This document shows, one piece after another, positions 35,698 through 44,524 of a stretch of DNA of 64,000 nucleotides; the stretch's first letter is position 1; each line of letters starts with the position of its first letter. The notes under the pieces were generated by a model that worked only from the letters and a program-made list of their open reading frames with translations, had not been told where the DNA came from and ran no database searches. The stretch is from Spirosomataceae bacterium TFI 002. Lineage in GTDB: Bacteria; Bacteroidota; Bacteroidia; Cytophagales; Spirosomataceae. The stretch spans positions 2,356,001 through 2,420,000 of the forward strand of contig LT907983.1 of the NCBI GenBank assembly GCA_900230115.1, in the 5' to 3' direction. The translations under genes were made by a program, and so were the position numbers.

Positions 35698-35982
35698 ATG
35701 ATCACATTTAGTCTACCAGATACATTTCCTCAGGAGTTCATTGAACAAATTCCAGAGCAACGTTTTGTTATTGACAAGATGCTGAAAGAAGGAAAACTGT
35801 TTTCTTACACTTTAACTTTGGATAGGTCGAGGTTGTGGTGTATCGCCAATGCCGACTCAGAGATGGAAGTTGTTTCGCTCATTCATCAATTCCCCCTTAT
35901 AGACTACATGAACTACGAAATTGAAGAGCTTATGTTTCACAATCAAAGTGCCATTCAAGTACCTGCTTTTTCGTTGAACTAG
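35698..35982 (+). CDS. Small protein, muconolactone-isomerase-like fold
   Basis: The 94-residue product begins MITFSLPDTFPQEFIEQIPEQRF. It has the pattern of dimeric alpha-beta barrel proteins related to muconolactone isomerase and YciI: a strand, a helix, then TLTLDRSRLWCIANADS with strands, then VVSLIHQFPLIDY. No catalytic role is evident, and a ring-cleavage pathway is not nearby. The start may be the ATG at 35686, four codons earlier. The stop is one base before the barnase-like gene's ATG, so these genes form one operon. Confidence 0.65.
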   Translation: MITFSLPDTFPQEFIEQIPEQRFVIDKMLKEGKLFSYTLTLDRSRLWCIANADSEMEVVSLIHQFPLIDYMNYEIEELMFHNQSAIQVPAFSLN

Positions 35983-35983
35983 A

Positions 35984-36355
35984 ATGAAATACTTTTTAAA
36001 ACCCTTACTCTGGTCACTTGTTTTCTTGTTTTTAGGTGCTTCTTCATGCCGAATGGCGAACAACAAAGTTGAAGCCCCAATTGAAGCCTACGAAACATTA
36101 GATTACATCATAAAATACAATAAAGCACCTGATGGGTATGTGGGTGGTCGTAAGTTTGGCAACTTTGAGGAGCTTTTACCAAAAAAAACAGAGCAAGGAA
36201 AGAAAATATTCTACAAAGAGTGGGATATTTACCCCAAGAAAAAAGGAATAAATAGAGGCCCGCATAGATTAGTAACCGGAAACAACCGTACTGCTTTTTA
36301 TACACCAGATCACTATCAATCCTTCATCGAGATTTTCCCGAAAGAGAATAAATAA
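35984..36355 (+). CDS. Barnase-like ribonuclease, lipoprotein form
   Basis: The 123-residue product has a lipoprotein signal (LGASSC, Cys22) and a barnase / RNase N1-T1 fold domain. The catalytic set aligns with Bacillus barnase: Glu79 in YKEWDIY (E73), Arg91 and Arg95 (R83 and R87, the same four-residue spacing) and His110 in TPDHYQSF (H102, the same 15-residue spacing from the second Arg). The opening DYIIKYNKAPDGYV matches the barnase N-terminal helices. It should therefore be an active guanyl-type RNase tethered to the envelope. The barstar-like gene follows after 47 bases. Confidence 0.88.
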   Translation: MKYFLKPLLWSLVFLFLGASSCRMANNKVEAPIEAYETLDYIIKYNKAPDGYVGGRKFGNFEELLPKKTEQGKKIFYKEWDIYPKKKGINRGPHRLVTGNNRTAFYTPDHYQSFIEIFPKENK

Positions 36356-36402
36356 TTACATTGTTAAACATAAACAGCTAATAATTAAGCAAATACCCTG
36401 GA

Positions 36403-36825
36403 ATGAATAACCTTATCATTACAGACAGCCCTGAACTTTTAGAAGATCAGGCTCTCATCAAGATCGATAGTAAAAAATGCAAATCGCTTCGTGAGTTTTA
36501 TGAAACGCTAGCCCAAGAACTAAAATTTCCAGACTATTTTGGTTACAATTTAGATTCTTTCGACGAATTGATGAATGATTTATCTTGGATTGAGGATGAG
36601 CGAATCCTGCTTTACTTTTACAATTCGGAGCTTTTCTTAAGAAATGAAAGAAACGAAAAGAAGTTAACCACCTTGCTAGACCAGCTAGATGCTACTTGTG
36701 AGGACTGGAAATATTATCGTGAAGATGAGGTCGAAGTAGAAGAGGGCGAAGAGCCTATTCCCAAAAAAGAATTGATTGTTGCTTTCTCAACAAGTGAACG
36801 TATATCCGAAATTTTGGATATGTAA
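36403..36825 (+). CDS. Barstar-like ribonuclease inhibitor
   Basis: The 140-residue cytoplasmic protein has the barstar pattern: LREFYETLAQELKFPDYFGYNLDSFDELMNDL, in which Asp51 matches the inhibitory D35 and Glu55 replaces D39, the two acidic residues that plug the RNase active site. The C terminus has an added acidic stretch (REDEVEVEEGEEPIP). It is 50 residues longer than Bacillus barstar. It follows the barnase-like gene in the same orientation and should protect the cytoplasm before the RNase is exported. Confidence 0.87.
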   Translation: MNNLIITDSPELLEDQALIKIDSKKCKSLREFYETLAQELKFPDYFGYNLDSFDELMNDLSWIEDERILLYFYNSELFLRNERNEKKLTTLLDQLDATCEDWKYYREDEVEVEEGEEPIPKKELIVAFSTSERISEILDM

Positions 36826-36831
36826 ATATCA

Positions 36832-36863
36832 TTTCCAGAAAAGACCTCGGTCTTTTCTGGAAA
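36832..36863. repeat. 15-bp perfect palindrome after barstar
   Basis: TTTCCAGAAAAGACC and GGTCTTTTCTGGAAA form an uninterrupted inverted repeat with a two-base centre, between the convergent barstar-like and DUF2911 genes. Without a T-run outside the stem it is not a standard terminator, though it may stop transcription in both directions. Confidence 0.6.
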
Positions 36864-36907
36864 TTGACCTAACTATATGAGTTGCCTCTTAAGCAAAGTG
36901 ACTTATA

Positions 36908-37429
36908 TTATTTGATTGGTACAGTTACCATAGCGTTTTCCCAAGCAATATTCATATTGATGAGAGAATCTGTACCTGCGAAAGAAATGGTAAGTTGCTC
37001 CATTGCAGTTCCTAAGTTACTTGGCTTAGCACTAACCCTTAGAACATCCGTATCTTCGCTATAGTTTGTACCCCATTGACCTGTTTCACTATTGAAGATT
37101 ATATCCCAGCTCTCAGGGTTAGGAACAGTCCAAAGTGAATATTTCCCTCCAGCAAGCCTTTTCCCATCAATAAATACATCTTTATTAAATTCTATTGTAG
37201 TAGCTTCATTTGCACCAGTTCTCCATACTTTGTCGTAAGGCACTAACTCACCGAATATTTTGCGACCTTTCATGTAGGGTCTACAATATTCTACCTCTAC
37301 CTCAATTCCATTTTGTTCGATTGCAGCAGTTTCAGCTGGGCTATTACTTTTAGTCCATGTTTTTAGTCCAAAATAAGCAAGGACAAGAAATACAGCTACA
37401 CCCAATATGATTTTAATTGCTTTGTTCAT
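36908..37429 (-). CDS. DUF2911 protein
   Basis: The 173-residue protein has one N-terminal hydrophobic helix (about residues 5-24) and a DUF2911 domain, recognised by YCRPYMKGRKIFGELVPYDKVWRTGANEATTIEF and AGKYSLWTVPN, both typical of the family. The family is found mainly in Bacteroidota, and its function is unknown. It is probably anchored in the inner membrane with the domain outside. It is divergent from mutL with a 125-base gap. Confidence 0.87.
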   Translation of the reverse strand: MNKAIKIILGVAVFLVLAYFGLKTWTKSNSPAETAAIEQNGIEVEVEYCRPYMKGRKIFGELVPYDKVWRTGANEATTIEFNKDVFIDGKRLAGGKYSLWTVPNPESWDIIFNSETGQWGTNYSEDTDVLRVSAKPSNLGTAMEQLTISFAGTDSLINMNIAWENAMVTVPIK

Positions 37430-37554
37430 TTTATTGTATTTAATGGTTCGAGTTTATCAACATCTTTGTTGTGTATAAAATTCAATTCGTGGTTTTTCGG
37501 AATTCCTATGCAATATCGTCAAATTGCAGGATATATACTTGGTAGAACACTTTT

Positions 37555-39348
37555 ATGGATATCATTCAGCTTCTTTCGGACAATATTGCTAACCAAATCG
37601 CAGCAGGAGAAGTGGTGCAACGGCCAGCTTCTGTTGTGAAAGAGTTAATGGAAAATGCAATAGATGCCAAAGCCAGCGAAGTAAAACTTATAATCAAAGA
37701 TGCGGGAAAAGTCCTTATTCAGGTCATTGACGATGGTGCAGGTATGTCTCTTACTGATGCAAGGATGAGTTTTGAGCGTCATGCAACTTCCAAAATCAGA
37801 AAGTCCGAGGATCTATTTAAGATTATGACCATGGGGTTTAGGGGAGAGGCTCTTGCCTCCATTGCTGCTGTGGCTCAAGTAGAAATGAAAACCCAGAGAA
37901 GTGAAGACGAAGTAGGTACTTTGCTAAAAATTGAGGGTTCTGAATTCAAAAGTCAAGAACCGGTATCTACTACTAAAGGCACTAGCATTCAGGTTAAAAA
38001 TCTGTTCTTTAATGTTCCTGCTCGTCGTAACTTTTTAAAAACCAATGCTGTGGAAATGAAGCATATTCTGGAAGAATTCACCAGAGTTGCTTTGGCACAC
38101 CCACAAATCACCTTTGAGGCCTACCATAATGACATTGAACTATACAGGCTTCCTGCAGATAAGCTTAGCAAACGAATTGTTGATATTTTTGGTAAAGGCT
38201 ATCGCGAGCAATTGGCAAGTTGTGAGGAAAATACACCTTTTGTAAATATATCGGGATATATCGGTAAGCCTGAGGCCGCAAAAAAATCTCGAGGAGAGCA
38301 ATACTTTTTTGTTAACGATAGGTTTATCAAAAGTCCATATTTGCACCATGCAGTTACGGGAGCTTTTGAAGCAACCATTCCAGCTGGTGCTCATCCTTTT
38401 TATGTTCTCAATATAGAAATTGACCCTTCTCATATAGATATAAATATTCATCCCACTAAAACAGAGATTAAATTTGACGACGAAAAAGCTATTTATGCTA
38501 TTTTGAGATCAGCGGTTAGAAAAGCCATAGGTGTTTATAACCTTACACCTAGTATTGATTTTGAGTCAGATATCAACTTTGCCAACCTTAGTAGTGCCAG
38601 AACACAAGCGGAACCTCGTCGTTCATCAGGAGATTCACGAGTTTCTATTTCTAATTTTGAGAAACAACCAGTTAGCAATTGGAAAAGCCTTTACGAAGGC
38701 CTTGAAGACACTCCCCCTTCTTTACCCAAAACACTAGAGTCCAAAGCAAACGACTTTAAAGAAAAAGACAATAACGAAATTGGTCTTTCGGCTTTACAGA
38801 TCCACCAAAAGTACATTGTTACTCAGGTAAAAAGTGGTTTAATGTTGATTGATCAAAAAGCCGCTTATGAAAGAATATTTTACGAGAAATACCTTAAAAA
38901 CCTAAGTAACAAGGCTGGAAATAGCCAACAATTGTTATTTCAAAAGACCCTCAACTTAAGTGCAATAGACTTTTCTCTTGCAATGGACTTGAAAGAAGCA
39001 ATTCACGCTTTGGGTTTTGGGTTTGAGGAGTTTGGCCAAAACACAGTGTTAATATCGGGCGTGCCAGCTGACCTCACAGAAGAAGACGCTGGGGATGTGT
39101 TGAAAGATCTATTGAACCAATATAGGATCAATGAGAATGACTTAAAAACTAACAAAACCGAGAATTTAGCTCGCTCGATTGCCAAGCGAGTAGCCTCTCG
39201 ATCTCTAAAAAAACTAGATAATGTTGAGATCATGAGCCTTATCAATCAATTATTCGAATGTAGCGTACCTACCTACACTCCAAGTGGAAAAGCAATAACC
39301 CATATTCTTGATCTATCAAAGTTAAACGAACTGATTGGCGGTTCTTAA
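37555..39348 (+). CDS. mutL: DNA mismatch repair protein MutL
   Basis: MutL links mismatch recognition by MutS to strand incision. The GHKL ATPase motifs are ANQIAAGEVVQRPASVVKELMENAIDA, DDGAGM and FRGEALASIAAV. The middle transducer domain runs to about residue 330, followed by a charged linker. The C-terminal dimerisation domain shows no obvious DQHAxxE endonuclease box: the corresponding region reads LMLIDQKAAYERI, with Lys in place of the His. A weakened metal site is therefore possible. Length 597 is normal. Confidence 0.94.
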   Translation: MDIIQLLSDNIANQIAAGEVVQRPASVVKELMENAIDAKASEVKLIIKDAGKVLIQVIDDGAGMSLTDARMSFERHATSKIRKSEDLFKIMTMGFRGEALASIAAVAQVEMKTQRSEDEVGTLLKIEGSEFKSQEPVSTTKGTSIQVKNLFFNVPARRNFLKTNAVEMKHILEEFTRVALAHPQITFEAYHNDIELYRLPADKLSKRIVDIFGKGYREQLASCEENTPFVNISGYIGKPEAAKKSRGEQYFFVNDRFIKSPYLHHAVTGAFEATIPAGAHPFYVLNIEIDPSHIDINIHPTKTEIKFDDEKAIYAILRSAVRKAIGVYNLTPSIDFESDINFANLSSARTQAEPRRSSGDSRVSISNFEKQPVSNWKSLYEGLEDTPPSLPKTLESKANDFKEKDNNEIGLSALQIHQKYIVTQVKSGLMLIDQKAAYERIFYEKYLKNLSNKAGNSQQLLFQKTLNLSAIDFSLAMDLKEAIHALGFGFEEFGQNTVLISGVPADLTEEDAGDVLKDLLNQYRINENDLKTNKTENLARSIAKRVASRSLKKLDNVEIMSLINQLFECSVPTYTPSGKAITHILDLSKLNELIGGS

Positions 39349-39376
39349 GGTTTATCATAAACACTATTTCATAACT

Positions 39377-40036
39377 ATGTTTGATCGTATTACCCCCGTT
39401 GTAAAGAACTTGTTGATTGCTAATGTGGCTATTTTTCTACTTTCTTTAATAGCAAAAAATTTTATGTTCACATATTTTTCATTTTTCAACCCTATACTAC
39501 CGGGATCAGAAGAAATGTTTAATCCTAATTTTAGGCCTTGGCAAATCATTTCTTATATGTTTATGCACAGCACTAGCAGTATGGGTCATATTTTTGGAAA
39601 CATGTTCGGTCTCTTTATTTTTGGATCAACACTGGAAACCTACATGGGTTCTAAGCGATTCTTTTATTATTATATGATCACCGGAATAGGTGCTGCAGTT
39701 CTCAATAGTGTGCTCAATACCTATGAAATGAGCCAGCTTATTGTAATGTCCGAGCCATATATAGACCTTGCACGAACACCGATGGTAGGTGCTTCTGGTG
39801 CGATTTTTGGTATACTAGTAGCATTTGGTGTGCTTTTCCCAAATGTTGAATTAATGCTATTATTTTTCCCTGTGCCTATAAAAGCTAAATATTTTGTAGT
39901 TTTATATGGTGCTTATGAATTGTACGCCGGTGCAACTGGAATGCAGTCAGGTATAGCACACTTTGCTCACTTAGGTGGTTTACTTACAGGCTTAGTTTTA
40001 TTAAAGTTTTTTAGGTTTGATCAACGAAGTTGGTAA
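39377..40036 (+). CDS. Rhomboid-family intramembrane serine protease
   Basis: The 219-residue protein has six hydrophobic helices. Its catalytic dyad is complete: Ser140 in the GASGAIFG motif and His198 in HFAHLGGLLTG. His71 and Asn75 in HIFGN form the oxyanion region. The ATG at 39377 is chosen over a TTG at 39335, which overlaps the end of mutL. It would cut transmembrane substrates, which are unknown. A second, altered rhomboid follows after 33 bases. Confidence 0.92.
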   Translation: MFDRITPVVKNLLIANVAIFLLSLIAKNFMFTYFSFFNPILPGSEEMFNPNFRPWQIISYMFMHSTSSMGHIFGNMFGLFIFGSTLETYMGSKRFFYYYMITGIGAAVLNSVLNTYEMSQLIVMSEPYIDLARTPMVGASGAIFGILVAFGVLFPNVELMLLFFPVPIKAKYFVVLYGAYELYAGATGMQSGIAHFAHLGGLLTGLVLLKFFRFDQRSW

Positions 40037-40069
40037 ACATTACGTATTAACAAAAAGATATGTACTAGA

Positions 40070-40996
40070 ATGACAAGTGTTTTTGACGATATCAAGCAGG
40101 CTTTTAACAATCAGCATAATTCGAGTGTGAAAATCATTCTTATTAATCTGTTTGTGTTTCTTGCATTGGGTATTTTCAAGTTTTTCTTTAGTCTATCTCC
40201 TGAAACCTCTTTCATTGTACCAGCCATAAAGGACAACCTTTGGTTAAGTGCCGATCTTACTGGCTTTTTACTGCACCCTTGGGCTGTCTTTACTTTTGGT
40301 TTTATCAATGACAACCTCATAAACCTTATATTTAATAGCCTTGCGTTGTTCTATTTTGGTCTTTTAATTCAAGACTTTTTAGGAACCAGAAAACTATTCA
40401 ATGTCTATATATTAGGTTATATTTTTGCGGGAATTTTTTATGTGCTTACCTATAATATGGCAGGCATTTGGAAGATAAATATTTCGCTCATTTCTCCTGC
40501 AACCGGTTCTGCAGCAGCAGTATATGCTGTTATGTTTGCCACCGTCACCCTCATTCCCGACTATGAGTTCTATTTTTTCAGACTATTTTATATCAAAATA
40601 AAGTATATCGCTCTGGCCTTCTTAGTTTTATCCTTTTTCATGTCTCCTGGGTATGGGTTATTGAATTTGGGAGGAGCTGTTTTTGGCTACTTGTATATTA
40701 AATTTTTAAGAACGGGTATTGACTTAGGTAGCCCTATCGAATCTCTTGCAGCATGGTTTTCTAGAAAAGAAAGTACTCCAAGTCCAAAGCCATTTCAAGC
40801 AAAAAAATACAGCCATTCAACAATTGGCAACACAAGAAAATCAACTTTTGAATTTGTGCCAGATGCACAACCTGACCAAGAAGAAGTTGATGCACTTTTG
40901 GACAAAATAAGTACTTCTGGCTATGATAGCCTTACCAAAGAAGAAAAGCAAAGACTCTACATTGCTTCTAAAAGTAACGACTTACGAACTAAGTAA
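40070..40996 (+). CDS. Rhomboid-like protein lacking the catalytic histidine
   Basis: The 308-residue protein has a rhomboid-type membrane domain of six helices and a cytoplasmic C-terminal tail of about 90 residues that ends in a small helical segment (DALLDKISTSGYDSLTKEEKQRLY). The nucleophile is kept (Ser147 in TGSAAA, where the active partner has GASG). The catalytic His position reads NLGG (Asn199) instead of HLGG, and the HxxxN motif is changed to NxxxN. It should be a pseudoprotease. It lies 33 bases after the active rhomboid. Confidence 0.85.
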   Translation: MTSVFDDIKQAFNNQHNSSVKIILINLFVFLALGIFKFFFSLSPETSFIVPAIKDNLWLSADLTGFLLHPWAVFTFGFINDNLINLIFNSLALFYFGLLIQDFLGTRKLFNVYILGYIFAGIFYVLTYNMAGIWKINISLISPATGSAAAVYAVMFATVTLIPDYEFYFFRLFYIKIKYIALAFLVLSFFMSPGYGLLNLGGAVFGYLYIKFLRTGIDLGSPIESLAAWFSRKESTPSPKPFQAKKYSHSTIGNTRKSTFEFVPDAQPDQEEVDALLDKISTSGYDSLTKEEKQRLYIASKSNDLRTK

Positions 40997-41051
40997 GTAA
41001 CCATAAAATAAGCTTCTGTCAGAATAAGAAGTGCATTCTCCTAAGATTTTG

Positions 41052-41059
41052 TAATTTTG
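41052..41059 (+). promoter_or_regulatory. Predicted -7 promoter element before dxs
   Basis: TAATTTTG matches TAnnTTTG, 98 bases before the dxs ATG at 41157. Confidence 0.4.
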
Positions 41060-41156
41060 TGATGCAAAACGTTATATTGTATACGTTTAGCTGAATTTAT
41101 TAAACAATTCGATTTCAATTGGGTTCTTTATATCACAATAGAATAACTTTACCAGT

Positions 41157-43097
41157 ATGCTCATCACTCCTGGAGACCTCCTCAAAGACATAAATAACCC
41201 TGCTGACCTTAGAAAGCTCACTCCAGAGCAAATTCCGCAGGTCTGCGATGAACTTAGACAATTCATCATAGATATAGTATCAACCTACGGTGGTCACTTT
41301 GCCGCTAGTTTGGGAGTTGTGGAACTTACAACTGCTTTACACTATGTATTTAATACTCCCGACGATCAATTGGTATGGGATGTTGGTCATCAGGCATACG
41401 GTCACAAAATATTAACAGGAAGAAGAGATACTTTCTATACCAATAGAGTTTACGGTGGTATTTCGGGTTTTCCCAAAAGAACAGAAAGTGAGTATGATAC
41501 TTTTGGTGTAGGTCACTCTTCTACTTCCATTTCTGCCGCACTGGGTATGGCAATGGGTTCTCAGCACAATAATGAAAAACACCGTCAACATATTGCGGTT
41601 ATAGGTGATGGTGCCATGACTGCTGGTCTGGCATTTGAAGGCATGAATCATGCTGGTTCACTGAAAGACGCCAATATCCTAATTATCCTCAATGACAATT
41701 GTATGTCTATAGACCCTAATGTAGGGGCATTGAGGGAATACTTGACCGATATTACGACATCGCAGACTTACAACAAGGTCAAAGACGATGTATGGAAGCT
41801 GTTGGGTAAGATGAGTACTTTTGGTAAAAGTGCTAGAGAAATTGTAGCGAAAGTTGAGAATGCTATGAAAGGTGCTTTGCTAAGCCAAAGTAACTTCTTT
41901 GAAGCACTTAATTTAAGGTATTTTGGACCAGTTGATGGTCATGATGTAGATCACTTAGTTCATATTTTGAATGACCTTAAAACTATTCCAGGTCCAAAAA
42001 TTCTTCACTGCATTACCAAGAAAGGTAAAGGATATGCCCCAGCAGAAAAAGACCAAACAAAATGGCATGCACCGGGACTATTTGACAAACATACAGGAGA
42101 AATAAGAAAAAAAGCTAATCCAGCTCCTGAGCCTCCAAAATATCAGGATGTTTTTGGTAAAACAATTGTAGAACTTGCCAAGGTTAATGAAAAAATAGTA
42201 GGTGTAACACCAGCAATGCCATCCGGTTCTTCATTAAATATAATGATGGAGGCAATGCCAGATAGAGCATTCGATGTTGGAATTGCGGAACAACATGCTG
42301 TTACTTTCTCGGCAGGAATGGCAACTAGAGGCCTTACAGTCTATTGTAATATCTATAGTACATTTATGCAAAGGGCATACGACCAAGTCATTCACGATGT
42401 ATGTACACAAGGATTACCAGTAATATTCTGCTTGGATAGAGCGGGTTTTGCAGGAGCAGATGGTCCTACGCACCACGGTGCTTATGACATTGCATATATG
42501 AGATGTATTCCTAATATGATTGTCGCTGCACCTATGAACGAAGAAGAGCTTCGTAACATGATGTTTACAGCTCAAAGCGATACTGTTCAAAAAGACAAAT
42601 ATTCATTTACAATTCGCTATCCAAGAGGTAAGGGTGTAATGATTGACTGGCAAAAACCAATGCAGTCAATGGAAATAGGCAAGGGACGTAAACTTATAAA
42701 TGGTACTGATGTTGCAATTTTGACAATAGGCCATATCGGTAATTATGCAACCAAAGCGGTTGAGCAATTGAGTGAAGACAGCATTTCTGCTGCACACTAT
42801 GATATGCGATTTGCCAAGCCAATTGACGAAGCCTTACTTCATGAAGTGTTCCAAAAACACAGTGATGTAATAACCGTAGAAGATGGTTGTGTACAAGGTG
42901 GAATGGGCTCAGCAGTGCTTGAATTTATGGCCGATCATGGTTACAAAGCAAGTGTTAAACGACTGGGAATTCCTGACCGTTATGTAGACCATGGCGAACA
43001 GGAGCAACTACACAAAGAATGTGGTTTTGATGTCGAAGGAATTGTTAAAGCGGCACGAACTATAATCGGAAAAAGGGCTGAGTTAGCAGCTCAATAG
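41157..43097 (+). CDS. dxs: 1-deoxy-D-xylulose-5-phosphate synthase
   Basis: DXS joins pyruvate and glyceraldehyde 3-phosphate in the first step of the non-mevalonate isoprenoid pathway, using thiamine diphosphate. Its TPP motif GDGAMTAGLAFEGMNHAG, the catalytic region FDVGIAEQHAVTFSAGMA, and the transketolase C-terminal domain starting around residue 500 are all seen. Length 646 is normal. The substrate-specific HQAYGHKILTGR near residue 80 separates it from transketolase. It stands alone between the rhomboids and the EEP gene. Confidence 0.96.
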   Translation: MLITPGDLLKDINNPADLRKLTPEQIPQVCDELRQFIIDIVSTYGGHFAASLGVVELTTALHYVFNTPDDQLVWDVGHQAYGHKILTGRRDTFYTNRVYGGISGFPKRTESEYDTFGVGHSSTSISAALGMAMGSQHNNEKHRQHIAVIGDGAMTAGLAFEGMNHAGSLKDANILIILNDNCMSIDPNVGALREYLTDITTSQTYNKVKDDVWKLLGKMSTFGKSAREIVAKVENAMKGALLSQSNFFEALNLRYFGPVDGHDVDHLVHILNDLKTIPGPKILHCITKKGKGYAPAEKDQTKWHAPGLFDKHTGEIRKKANPAPEPPKYQDVFGKTIVELAKVNEKIVGVTPAMPSGSSLNIMMEAMPDRAFDVGIAEQHAVTFSAGMATRGLTVYCNIYSTFMQRAYDQVIHDVCTQGLPVIFCLDRAGFAGADGPTHHGAYDIAYMRCIPNMIVAAPMNEEELRNMMFTAQSDTVQKDKYSFTIRYPRGKGVMIDWQKPMQSMEIGKGRKLINGTDVAILTIGHIGNYATKAVEQLSEDSISAAHYDMRFAKPIDEALLHEVFQKHSDVITVEDGCVQGGMGSAVLEFMADHGYKASVKRLGIPDRYVDHGEQEQLHKECGFDVEGIVKAARTIIGKRAELAAQ

Positions 43098-43100
43098 GCT

Positions 43101-44471
43101 TTAGCTGACTTCACTCTTAATAATTTTTGCTAGGTATTCGTCCGAAAAGTCGCTCCTAAGCTCTACCCACATAGGAAGATGATCCGACATTTTGTATGTT
43201 CTCCATGTATTAAAAGTCCCCGTATCTTTCAGCCCGTTTTGTGGTGCTTCATTACGATATTCCCCTTCTTGATCTAGCCTAAAAACATGTTCAAAATAGT
43301 CGAAAGTGTTCCCCGCGAGAATATCTAATTTAGCGTATTCCTTTACCCTTTTCGGCTTCCAAAAAGCTATTTGATCGTATGCTTTATCTCTAGCAACGTT
43401 ACTTCCTGGAATGCTCTTTAGCTGGTCTGGGATTATAAAATCATTTGATTCCAGAGCCTCCATAGTGGGATGACCCTTTCCAATGATATTAAAGTCACCC
43501 AAAACACCTAAAAACGACTCCCCGTCTAGTGAATATTCAGATGCAGCTTTTTTTGCAAGAGCCTTGGTCAATTGCTCAATTTCGCTCCTTCGCTGCTCTA
43601 ACTTGTCATCATCACTGGCATTCCCATAATAAATATGTACAGTACATAGGTTTATTTTTAACCAACCAGATTGAAAAGAGATCAAATACGGAGTTCTCGC
43701 AAACTGTTTAAACGAATCATCCAAAGAGTCTTCCAAAAACCTCAATCGATACTGCTCGCCTTCTATTTTGTTTGGGAGTGTGATCGTTGCTTTTCCCCTT
43801 CCAGGGCTTTCTACCACCGTATTTTTTACAAGTACCAACTTTACTCCTGACGGTAAAGTTAGCTGCGAACCATCTGGAATAGGAACTTCCAAGTCGGCCG
43901 CTAATTTTTTCTTATCACCAGCAGACTTTAATGAGGCATCGTAGGTACCATCCAGGCTTGCTGCCGAGTTAGCAAGTTTTAGCTCAAAACCATTTTCAAG
44001 TTTAATTCTTTCACCAAAAGCCGCTCTTATTTTTTCGCCATCATCTAGTGTTAGCTCCCCTGCAACATTTCTAAAAAAGGTAGTTTTGCGATTGTACACA
44101 AAAATCATTCTTTCGCCATTTCCTGCACTGCCATCTGTTACATCAGAAGCAATAAACGACCAGTCTGGCCCTAGAATCTTTCTTAGTGCATTAAACTCTC
44201 GCATGTCAGATCGTATTTCTTGCAGGGCGATAATATCAAAATGACTTATGATTTCGGCTATGTAATAAAGACACTCAAAATCACGTCCTGCATACTTACC
44301 AGCTCCAAACTCACGCAGGTTCCATGTTGCAATTTTGACAGACTTGGTGTGTTTTGCAGAGAACTGGGCCAATAATGCTTCGCGTAGTCGCTGAATACCC
44401 TTGGTGGTGCGAAGCTTTTTTACTTTATCCCTTTCGACCTCTTTGATTTCTAACTGACTGTAAAATGGCAT
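43101..44471 (-). CDS. Endonuclease/exonuclease/phosphatase family protein
   Basis: The 456-residue protein has the EEP metal-nuclease core: IATWNLREFG, IIALQEIRS, LGDFNI and, at the end, MSDHLPMWVEL. Between them lies an inserted region of about 100 residues (around residues 150-260), rich in Lys and Asp and in beta-strand phrases, which separates the halves of the core. There is no signal peptide, so it is cytoplasmic, unlike most phosphatidylinositol phosphatase relatives. The role is unknown; nucleic acid repair is one possibility. It is divergent from an AAA ATPase gene with a 53-base gap. Confidence 0.83.
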   Translation of the reverse strand: MPFYSQLEIKEVERDKVKKLRTTKGIQRLREALLAQFSAKHTKSVKIATWNLREFGAGKYAGRDFECLYYIAEIISHFDIIALQEIRSDMREFNALRKILGPDWSFIASDVTDGSAGNGERMIFVYNRKTTFFRNVAGELTLDDGEKIRAAFGERIKLENGFELKLANSAASLDGTYDASLKSAGDKKKLAADLEVPIPDGSQLTLPSGVKLVLVKNTVVESPGRGKATITLPNKIEGEQYRLRFLEDSLDDSFKQFARTPYLISFQSGWLKINLCTVHIYYGNASDDDKLEQRRSEIEQLTKALAKKAASEYSLDGESFLGVLGDFNIIGKGHPTMEALESNDFIIPDQLKSIPGSNVARDKAYDQIAFWKPKRVKEYAKLDILAGNTFDYFEHVFRLDQEGEYRNEAPQNGLKDTGTFNTWRTYKMSDHLPMWVELRSDFSDEYLAKIIKSEVS

Positions 44472-44524
44472 GGCTATATTTAATTTTCGTTTACTAATTT
44501 AGCGAAATTCATTGTCATATCAAT

